Below are positions 1-7,090 of a stretch of DNA of 64,000 nt, piece by piece. Position 1 is the stretch's first letter. Every line of letters begins with the position of its first letter. Below the pieces are notes generated by a model, which was not told the origin of the DNA, searched no databases, and saw only the letters and a program-made list of their open reading frames with translations. This stretch comes from Myxococcales bacterium (lineage in GTDB: Bacteria > Myxococcota_A > Polyangia > Polyangiales > Polyangiaceae). A program made the translations under genes and the position numbers. The DNA lies in assembly GCA_021847645.1 (NCBI GenBank), contig JAJZQG010000007.1, positions 1-64,000 of the forward strand, given 5' to 3'.

Positions 1-42
1 CCCAACCCCACGCGTTTTCTCAACGGATTTTGCGCGCGATAG

Positions 43-76
43 GTGGCGGCCGCCACTTTTGCGGCGGATCCGCCAC
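43..76. promoter_or_regulatory. Nested palindromes in the leading intergenic stretch
   Basis: A perfect 14-bp palindrome (GTGGCGGCCGCCAC) is followed within 10 bp by a perfect 12-bp palindrome (GGCGGATCCGCC). The outer arms GTGGCGG and CCGCCAC can also pair across the whole element. It lies in the first 337 bases, where I see no convincing gene. It could be a terminator for a gene left of the window or a dyad operator. High GC makes chance palindromes more likely, so confidence is low. Confidence 0.3.
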
Positions 77-295
77 CCGCGCAGGCCCCGGTCCAACACC
101 CTCTGAGCGCGTCGGCTGGCGGTGCCCTTTTTGCCCACCGGGCCCTTCCGATCCCAAGCTCGCACGGTAGCATGGTCAGACCTGCTGACATCATGACGAA
201 CTTACCGGGACTTGGAACGAGTGGGCGGATTCTGGGGTGAGCCACGTAGCAACGCTTCCGGATCGGGTAACCTTTGCCCTTTTTGACTTTTGCTC

Positions 296-317
296 TTCTG
301 ATGGGTCCGCATCAGAA
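296..317 (+). promoter_or_regulatory. 8-bp perfect hairpin in the leader of the Asp-box lipoprotein gene
   Basis: TTCTGATG and CATCAGAA form a perfect 8-bp stem around a 6-base loop. The stem ends about 20 bases before the start codon, just upstream of the Shine-Dalgarno-like AGGAG at 327-331. It is placed to influence translation initiation or mark a leader, but it could also be incidental. The function is inferred. Confidence 0.35.
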
Positions 318-337
318 TCCCCGAGGTCAGGAGTCTA

Positions 338-3300
338 ATGGTCGCGATGGGTTCGAGCTCCCGCGCCGCGTGGCTGGCCTGTTTCGCCCTTGCAGGGTGC
401 GTGTCCGGCCGGCTTCCACGCGCGGGCGCTGCGGCCTCGCCTGCCGGAACCTTGCCGGCTGCGGCCGAGCAATTCGTTCGCCCCTCCCGAATCCTGCCCG
501 ACATCCCGGACACCGCCCGCCCGATCGCGGTCGGTCCCGACGGCTCCAAGCATTTCCTGCTCATGAACATGCGGCTGACCGAGCACCCGGACGGCTCGTT
601 GCAACGCGCCCCGGGCCTTCTGCCATCCGGCCCCACCAAGCTGTTGTCCGTCGAGCTGCCCCCGCGCCTGGGCGGCGGCTACCTGTTCGCCTCGAGCAGC
701 GTCGCGGGCACACAAGTCTGGCGGGCCGACACCTGGCTGTCGCCGCTGCAGCCCCTGCTGCGTTTCTCGCAGGCGATCACCGATCTGCTCCCGGGCTTCG
801 ACCGCGTCTACGCGCGCAATGCGCGCACCCCGACCGCGTTCCTGGCGTTCGACCCGTCCGACGGCTCCTGGCTCGATCTGGGGCGCCTGCCCGTTCCCTT
901 GCGGTTCGGGCCAGCCCTGTTCGCCGACTCATGGCGAGGGGTCGTCGTGTCCGACCTTCGCGGGCCGCTCACCACCTTCGACGGCGGCGCGACCTGGCTG
1001 CCGGTGCCCATCGCGGGAGACGTTGCCAGGATCGAGAGCCGCGGGGCCGGCCTGCTCGTTCGCACGGCCACGGGCTCGATGATCGTGGGGCCCGACGGCA
1101 GCCTGGTGGAGCAGGGGCCCGACGACGTCGCGTCTGACGCCGGCAGCGCGGCTGCGGTTGAGCCGGAGTCCGCGCGAAGCACCGCGCCCGAGCGGCCCCT
1201 GGGACGGCGTCCGCTGCGGATCGCGATCGAGCGAGGATATCCGTATCGGGACGGAACGGCTGTCGTTGCCTATGGTGGATCGATCGCGGAAGTGTCGCTG
1301 GTCGATGGACGAATCGTCCGCATTGCGCACGACGCGTATCCCGAGTCGTATACATCGTGCCAGGGGATGCGCCTTGGAGGCGCCATCGGCTTTGCCTGCG
1401 GGGAGCCGTTCGGTGCAACGACGGTATTCCGGCTGCGGGACGAGCTCACCCTGGAAAAGGTGATGCAATGGCCCAAGCCGGCAGCGGTGTTCCCGTCGGC
1501 CAACGGAGCGCTGGTGGTGCGCGCGCCGTGTCCCGGCTCGCGGGTGCGTGACGACGATCTGCGATATTGCGTACGCGACCCGCGGGGGCGCACCCGGGAG
1601 CTTCGGTTCGAAGGCGACGTGGGCGCCGAGCGGGTGGTGCCGCTGTCCGACGGGCGAATTGCGATCATCGTGGCTCCGCGGCCGGGAGCGGCAGGGCGCC
1701 TGGTGTTGCTCGACGGTCCGGCGGCGGTGACCAGGGAGCTGTCCTTTGTCGGGGTGCCTTCGAACATGGCGTCGATGATTGGGCGCGGGCTGTGGATGCA
1801 AGGGGCGCAAGAGCTTCGGCCGGGCGTCATCGGGCTGTGGGTGGAGGTCGGCGGGCCGCTGGTGGGCATTCGCATCGACACGGACGGGCGTGTGAGCAGC
1901 GGAGTCTCACAGCCTCCCAGCGCGGTGATGATCGTGTCCGGCCGCTTCGGCCTGGTGTGGAGGAACTCGGGCGAGAGCCTGGAGACGACGGACGGCGGCG
2001 CGAGTTGGGCTGAGTTCGACATGCCCTCGGAGTGGCAGCAGACGGCGGATGCGACGCGCAGCTGCTCGGCGGTGGGCTGCGTGGTGGGGGGGCTGCTGCG
2101 GGTAGGGTGGGGCCCGACGGCCGGGCAAGCGGAAGAGCGCCCTGCGTCGGAGTCTCCGCGGGTCACCAGCCCGCCATACCATCAGCCGCTACATGCGAGT
2201 CTGCAGTGCATACCCACGGGGCGGGCCTCCCCGCCTGCTCTGCCGGATTCGAATTCGCCTTCTGCCGCGCTGCCCTTGCCTCATGTGCGGGTGCCGCGGC
2301 CCATTGCTCCTTCCGTGCTCGACACCGATCCTCGCAGCCGCGGGTGGCTGCCTTTCGGCAGCGCGCCTGCGCCTGCGCTTTCGGCGGACGAGGTGGGCGT
2401 GGCGTCGGGACGCGACTATGGCGATTTTCGATTTCGCGCCTATGTCTGGGGCGCGCGCTCGGCCGACTGGTCACGCACGGGGCGTTTCGTCGTACGCGTG
2501 GACGATCCCCACGACGCCTTGTCCGGGCCGTGGTCTACGGCGGTATTCGCGTCTCCGTGGCCGGACCTGACGACTGCCCTGTTGCGGATTGGCAACGTGA
2601 CGGCGGCGGAGTTGGACCCGTCGGGCCGGGCGGCGGTCATCGCGTGGTGTCCGATGCCGACGCAGTGCGAGAGCTTCGGCGTGGCTCCGGGCGAGGCGCC
2701 GCTGCCCTTGCTGACAACGGATCCAGCCGGGCTGCCGCCGCTCGATTCCGTCGTACGCTCGGAGGAGAGTTGGTATCTGCTGGGTCGGCGCACCGGGCCG
2801 GCCTCGGTGTTGTGGGCCGCGGACCGGTCCGGCGTGACGAGCCGGATTGCCACGTTGCCGCGAACCGGAGGGGCCTATGTCGATGACGTGACCGTGGTGC
2901 GAAAAGCACGTAGCGGGGGTGTGGGGCTGTGGACGGCGTCGTCCGATCTGATGGGCAATTCGTCGTGGGTGGTGCTGCCCGTGAATCCTGCGACGGGGCG
3001 AGTGCAGGAGCCGATTGTGGTAGGGCCCACGGACTTCGGCGGGGTGATCCCGCCGCGTTGCGCGCCCGGGCAGGACGGCTGGCTTGCGGACGTGTCGGTG
3101 CCGACGGCGATCGATCTGACGAGCGCGGCGGGGGAGCACTTCGGGGGCAGCATACGGGTATTGATGAGGGCCGGGGCTGGGTGGGAGTGCATCGATTCGA
3201 TCACGGCCCGGGCGCGTCTCGCGGAGTTTGCCGCGAAGGCCGGGAAGGCTACGCCGCCCGATGATCGGGCGATTCCGCTGGTGGCGTGGGACCAGCAGGA

Positions 3301-3340
3301 GAATCGTCGATACGAGCTTCGGTGTGTTGTGCAGAAGTGA
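338..3340 (+). CDS. Large lipoprotein with Asp-box (BNR-like) repeats, propeller-like
   Basis: This is a 1000-residue exported protein of unknown substrate. The N-terminus has a short basic start, a hydrophobic stretch and the lipobox LAGC near residue 20, so it is probably a lipoprotein. Asp-box motifs are visible near residue 210 (TTFDGGATW) and residue 550 (ETTDGGASW). This S/T-x-D-x-G-x-x-W pattern is typical of beta-propellers such as sialidase-like and photosynthesis-stability-type folds. Many short beta-rich repeats with GxGLW/GGPLVG patterns fit a multi-bladed propeller. No catalytic sialidase arginine triad could be assigned, so an enzymatic role is not claimed. The ATG is preceded by AGGAG at good spacing. 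A strong hairpin follows the stop codon, and the next gene is convergent, so it is probably monocistronic. Confidence 0.8.
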   Translation: MVAMGSSSRAAWLACFALAGCVSGRLPRAGAAASPAGTLPAAAEQFVRPSRILPDIPDTARPIAVGPDGSKHFLLMNMRLTEHPDGSLQRAPGLLPSGPTKLLSVELPPRLGGGYLFASSSVAGTQVWRADTWLSPLQPLLRFSQAITDLLPGFDRVYARNARTPTAFLAFDPSDGSWLDLGRLPVPLRFGPALFADSWRGVVVSDLRGPLTTFDGGATWLPVPIAGDVARIESRGAGLLVRTATGSMIVGPDGSLVEQGPDDVASDAGSAAAVEPESARSTAPERPLGRRPLRIAIERGYPYRDGTAVVAYGGSIAEVSLVDGRIVRIAHDAYPESYTSCQGMRLGGAIGFACGEPFGATTVFRLRDELTLEKVMQWPKPAAVFPSANGALVVRAPCPGSRVRDDDLRYCVRDPRGRTRELRFEGDVGAERVVPLSDGRIAIIVAPRPGAAGRLVLLDGPAAVTRELSFVGVPSNMASMIGRGLWMQGAQELRPGVIGLWVEVGGPLVGIRIDTDGRVSSGVSQPPSAVMIVSGRFGLVWRNSGESLETTDGGASWAEFDMPSEWQQTADATRSCSAVGCVVGGLLRVGWGPTAGQAEERPASESPRVTSPPYHQPLHASLQCIPTGRASPPALPDSNSPSAALPLPHVRVPRPIAPSVLDTDPRSRGWLPFGSAPAPALSADEVGVASGRDYGDFRFRAYVWGARSADWSRTGRFVVRVDDPHDALSGPWSTAVFASPWPDLTTALLRIGNVTAAELDPSGRAAVIAWCPMPTQCESFGVAPGEAPLPLLTTDPAGLPPLDSVVRSEESWYLLGRRTGPASVLWAADRSGVTSRIATLPRTGGAYVDDVTVVRKARSGGVGLWTASSDLMGNSSWVVLPVNPATGRVQEPIVVGPTDFGGVIPPRCAPGQDGWLADVSVPTAIDLTSAAGEHFGGSIRVLMRAGAGWECIDSITARARLAEFAAKAGKATPPDDRAIPLVAWDQQENRRYELRCVVQK

Positions 3341-3370
3341 GGGGGTTCCCCTGATGTGCGAGGAACCCCC
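3341..3370 (+). terminator. GC-rich hairpin directly after the stop codon
   Basis: GGGGGTTCC (3341-3349) pairs perfectly with GGAACCCCC (3362-3370) across a 12-base loop, starting one base after the TGA. There is no T-tract, which is common for hairpin terminators in high-GC genomes. It lies between convergent genes and could serve either strand. Confidence 0.6.
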
Positions 3371-3489
3371 GGCTCTGTCGTGGCAGCTCCGCCAGCTGGG
3401 CGCTTGCACCACCATCAAGCTTCCTTGCTCCCGCTCGCTTTGCTGCACGGGGCTCTCTTCCGCGGGAGCCAGCCGCCTTCCCAGCCGCT

Positions 3490-3645
3490 CGGAACGCGAT
3501 TGGCGTGCCGCCGATCGCGATCTATTCGGTCGGATCGCGATGGGCAGACCGCAAAGCGCGATTCAAGCGCTCGGAATGCGATGTTACAATCCCCAATCGC
3601 ACGTAGAGCCGGTGCGAACGCGATGGTACGGATGAAAAGCGCGAT
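3490..3645. repeat. Array of eight 20-21 bp direct repeats with a GCGAT core
   Basis: The pentamer GCGAT starts at 3496, 3517, 3537, 3558, 3578, 3620 and 3641, with a degenerate copy (GCACG) at the expected 3599. Spacings are 21, 20, 21, 20, 21, 21 and 21 bases, which is two helical turns. The six bases before the core are also conserved, roughly CGGANC: the fourth base is A in all eight copies and the sixth is C in seven. The remaining ~10 bases of each unit are variable. The array sits in the gap between two convergent genes. The alternation of 20 and 21 argues against a simple coding heptad. It resembles an iteron-like or multi-site protein-binding array, but no partner is known. Confidence 0.7.
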
Positions 3646-3655
3646 CTTGCCGGCC

Positions 3656-4444
3656 CTACTCGCCCGGCGTTGCCGCGGCATCGCCCTGCGTCGCGTCTGC
3701 CGCCTGGTTGGAGGGCTCGCTGTCCGCGGTCTGCCCGGCCCGGCGCGTCGAGGGACGTACCTTGGCCGCCTCCGTGTCCATGGCCGCCAGAGAGAAGGTG
3801 GCGGACAACCACGTAGCGCCGAGAGAGAAGGCTGCATCGTAGTCGGCCATGGCCTTCTGCTTGGCGCTGAGCGTGCCTTCCGCCTCCCGAGCCTCCTTGG
3901 CAACCTGCGATAGGGCCTTGTCGAGCGCGGGCAGCGACGATTGCAGCTCCCGGGCAAAGGCCTGGCGGTCGAGCTTCATGCCCTCTCGCCGACGTTTGGG
4001 CAGCTTGACCGAATCGTCGGTCAGGGCGTCGAGCACGGTGTGGCCTTGTGCTGCCAGCACGGACGGGTCGATCGGCGCCGCGGTGTTCAATCCCAGCCGG
4101 GTGAGGCCGGGCGTGCCGTAGGTGACGTCGATGGCGGCGCGCAGGTCGACCAGCACGGCTCGCACCTGCGAGGCGGCCTGGTCGCGCGCCTCGCGCGGGG
4201 CGGTATCGTCGCCCAGCTCGGCTTCGTGGGCACGATCGGCCTTGACCAGCGCCTCGCTGGTGGAACCGATGGATCGCCCGACGAGCCGGGCGAGCAGCGC
4301 GAGGTCAGGCATGGTCTCGCCGGTCTTGAGGTATTTGGACAGCTTCTTATCGACGGCCGAAGCGGCCTGTCGAGCATGGGTATCGGCGGCGGCGACGACG
4401 GCGCGCGCGGACTTCTCCCGGTCGGTCACGAGCTTGGAAGCCAT
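3656..4444 (-). CDS. Helical cytosolic protein of unknown function
   Basis: This is a 262-residue protein with no signal peptide or membrane segment. It is rich in Ala, Lys, Glu and Arg and is predicted by eye to be mostly helical. It has a conserved-looking central part around ITYGTPGL/TRLGLN (residues ~120-135) and a low-complexity Ala/Asp/Glu tail. I do not recognise the family. The start is chosen at the ATG preceded by AGGAGG six bases upstream; the longer open frame has an upstream extension of arginine-rich shadow sequence. A possible role as a small chaperone or cell-surface-associated bundle is speculation. Confidence 0.7.
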   Translation of the reverse strand: MASKLVTDREKSARAVVAAADTHARQAASAVDKKLSKYLKTGETMPDLALLARLVGRSIGSTSEALVKADRAHEAELGDDTAPREARDQAASQVRAVLVDLRAAIDVTYGTPGLTRLGLNTAAPIDPSVLAAQGHTVLDALTDDSVKLPKRRREGMKLDRQAFARELQSSLPALDKALSQVAKEAREAEGTLSAKQKAMADYDAAFSLGATWLSATFSLAAMDTEAAKVRPSTRRAGQTADSEPSNQAADATQGDAAATPGE

Positions 4445-5024
4445 GTAGCGATCCTCCTGGTTGATTGCCCGGACGGAGGCTCGCACGGAGGATGTTGAGG
4501 AGGCAAGGGGAATCGTGGGCGCGGCCAGTGCGCGACGGCCGCCTTCCCACGGACCGGACCTTCCGTGTCCCGGACGCCTGTTGCTCGATTCGCTGCCATG
4601 GGCTCGTTCGGCGACCCATTCGGAGTGAGACGGGCTCCGCATCGGGGTGGCGCTTAACGGTGTGGCAGCGGCACGCTCGAGGCGATCGACTCGACGGACG
4701 GCTTAGTGCTGTGGGAGCGTCAGGGCGGAGGAGGCCCGAACGGGCAAGTGCTCAATCCGTATTGCGGGGTAGGAGATACGTTCTCTTGGAAGGACAGTCC
4801 GTACGAAGCCCGGAAGGTACGGGGGAAGGTGGCACGCTCTCCCTCTGTGTCATCCGTGGTGATTCCTGCCCGATTCCACCCGTTCGCTGCCCCAGGCCCT
4901 GTCTGCGGCCTTCTGTGACCTCTGCAGCCAACCCCCCCGCTCACGACACGCGCGTTCCCGCCCCCGACGTCCCCAATTCGCGCTACCATCGTCTTCCACG
5001 CCCTCGCTCCCAGGAGGTGGCTTC
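4445..5024. other. 580-bp divergent intergenic region
   Basis: This lies between two divergently transcribed genes and should contain both promoters, but I could not pick clear -35/-10 pairs. A short plus-strand frame from a GTG at 4706 (70 codons) reads VLWERQGGGG and then a Cys/Trp-containing stretch. It has no ribosome-binding site and no recognisable family, so it is not called as a gene. Confidence 0.4.
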
Positions 5025-6995
5025 ATGCAAACGCTTCCCTTCTCCGCTTGCGCTTCCATCGTCGTTCTCCTGTTTGCGGCCGGCTGCGGCGCCAACGGCA
5101 ACAGCAGCGGCTTCTCCTCCGGCACCAACGGCGGCGCCGGCGGTGACGACGCCAGCGCCTCTGCCGACGCGTTCGGCGGCACCGCGGGCATCCCGGTGCT
5201 GGACGCCTCCATCGGTGACACCGCGCCGATCGAAGCCGCGATTGTCGAGGGCGGCTACGACGTCGTGGCCGATGTCGAGCTCGAGACGACCTGCACCGAC
5301 GCGGCCCCGGAGCCCGCGCAGATCCTGACCAGCGCGTGCACCCCGCCCACGGATAACGAGTGCGATGGCGCCCACGATCCGACCGACATGCAGGGCCACA
5401 CCCTGCCCAACGGGCTGAGCGGTAACGGCTTCGACGACGACTGCGACGGTCTAGTCGACGAGGGCTGCACCTGCGGCGCCGGCCATCCTATCGGCACAAC
5501 GAAGGACTGCTACCTGCTGCCGTCTTCCTGGATCGACGACACCACCAAGCTGCCCGTGGGCTGGTGCGCGCAGAACAGCAAGGGCACGGTCAAGTGCGTC
5601 TCCAAGGGCGGCACTCCCGAGCAGCCCGTCGTGGGCTGGGACGGCGTCTGCCGCGGCGCGAGCCCGCCTTTCCCCGACGACTTCTGCGCGATGGGCGACT
5701 TCAACTGCGATGGCGTGAACATGAACCCCACCAGCACCACCTGCGGGTGCGTCACCGATCCGGTCAAGTGCCCCGTGGACCCGCTCAAGATGAACCCTTT
5801 CCCCAACGCCGCGGACCTGACCGCCAAGGATCAGCAGAACCCACTGGTCGACCCAAGCACGCCGTTCATCGTCGACGGCTACAACTGGATTGACCCTCAA
5901 GTCCAAGCGCAGGCCACCGATTGGCAGTGGACGCTGACGGGCGGCGATTGCGACAACGTGCTGCCGCACCCGACGTTCGCCATCTACAAGGGGGCCAACG
6001 GCTTCAACACGCCCAAGATCGGCCAGCAGGTCAACACGCTCGGTGCCAACGGCAAGGAGCACGGCCTCGTCACACCGGCCGACTCCACGCAGCACCAGAT
6101 CTTCCCCGCGTTCTCCCTGTCTGGCGACTACGTGGCGACCGGCAAGTTCACGCTCCAGGGCCAGCAGTACCAGTGCTCGGTCAAGATCCAGGTGCGCGCC
6201 CCGGGTATCCGCGCCGAGCTCTGCTGGGACCACGTGGGCAACGACGGCGACAACGACGTTGATCTGCACTTCGCTCGATTGCAGGGCAACAATGCGTGTA
6301 CCCAGCACGGCTGGTTCTTCACGTGCGGCCAGGCGCCCGACGGAGACGACTGCTACTACAACTCGGGGTCGGGGTGTCCCAGCGGCGGCGGCAACCCGGG
6401 CTGGGGATATGCCGACAGCCACTCGGGGGCGTGCCATGGGTGGGGCTCGTTGCGTACGCAGATGAGCGCGTGCACCAACCCCAGGCTTGACCGCGACAAC
6501 ATCAGCTGCATGCCCAACCAGTCCGACCCCAACAGCTATCCGCTGATCCTGGGCCAGTACTGCGGGCCCGAGAACATCAACCTGGACAACCCCAACGCGG
6601 GCGATCGGTTCCTGGTCGGCGCCCAGTGCTACGACTGCGTGGGCTCCACGCACGCCGCCAACCATCCGCACGTCAACGTGTACTGCAACGGCAATCGCGT
6701 GCTGTCCTCCGGCTACGACCCCACCCAGCCGGGCCCCTACTTCCCCGCCTTGGTCGCCAACGGCGCCGACAGTTCCGGCAGCCTCTGGAGCGCCGCCATC
6801 GTCCAGTGGACCGGCGATCCCGCCAACCCCTGCCAAATTCTCCCGGTGCCCTCGCAAACGCCCAATCCAAGTACCGACGGTTCGGTCGACGTGTGCGTCG
6901 AGAATGGCCCCCAGAACCTGGGCGCAACCGACCCGTGGCTCTTCACGCCGTCGGGCGCCTATCCGGCCACGCCGCAGGCAGCCTGCTGGCACTGA
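5025..6995 (+). CDS. Lipoprotein with MopE-type metal-binding motif
   Basis: This is a 656-residue lipoprotein with a signal peptide and a lipobox ending AAGC around residue 22. A Gly/Ser/Ala linker typical of myxobacterial lipoproteins follows. Near residues 135-150 it has NGFDDDCDGLVDEGC, matching the GxDxDCDGxxDxxC putative copper/metal-binding motif of MopE-like proteins. The rest is cysteine-rich with acidic segments such as GNDGDNDVDLHF (around residue 410), suggesting a disulfide-stabilised, possibly calcium-binding surface protein. The ATG has AGGAGG at good spacing. It lies 95 bp upstream of another lipoprotein on the same strand, so the two may be co-transcribed. The precise substrate is unknown. 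Confidence 0.8.
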   Translation: MQTLPFSACASIVVLLFAAGCGANGNSSGFSSGTNGGAGGDDASASADAFGGTAGIPVLDASIGDTAPIEAAIVEGGYDVVADVELETTCTDAAPEPAQILTSACTPPTDNECDGAHDPTDMQGHTLPNGLSGNGFDDDCDGLVDEGCTCGAGHPIGTTKDCYLLPSSWIDDTTKLPVGWCAQNSKGTVKCVSKGGTPEQPVVGWDGVCRGASPPFPDDFCAMGDFNCDGVNMNPTSTTCGCVTDPVKCPVDPLKMNPFPNAADLTAKDQQNPLVDPSTPFIVDGYNWIDPQVQAQATDWQWTLTGGDCDNVLPHPTFAIYKGANGFNTPKIGQQVNTLGANGKEHGLVTPADSTQHQIFPAFSLSGDYVATGKFTLQGQQYQCSVKIQVRAPGIRAELCWDHVGNDGDNDVDLHFARLQGNNACTQHGWFFTCGQAPDGDDCYYNSGSGCPSGGGNPGWGYADSHSGACHGWGSLRTQMSACTNPRLDRDNISCMPNQSDPNSYPLILGQYCGPENINLDNPNAGDRFLVGAQCYDCVGSTHAANHPHVNVYCNGNRVLSSGYDPTQPGPYFPALVANGADSSGSLWSAAIVQWTGDPANPCQILPVPSQTPNPSTDGSVDVCVENGPQNLGATDPWLFTPSGAYPATPQAACWH

Positions 6996-7090
6996 CCGCG
7001 CAAGCCTCTCGAAACCTCTCGGTTCGGTTGCTCCGGCGTGCCTGGACCGGATACTTTACCTTGATACTCTTCGGCTCATCAGGAGGCCGC

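Noticed and set aside
3490-3645. The 20-21 bp array considered as a CRISPR array
   Set aside because: The conserved core plus half-site is ~11 bp and the variable part is ~10 bp; CRISPR repeats and spacers are much longer, and no cas genes are present.
4661-4918. Possible small gene (GTG at 4706)
   Set aside because: No ribosome-binding site and no homology recognised; probably non-coding, although it has some normal-looking peptide composition.
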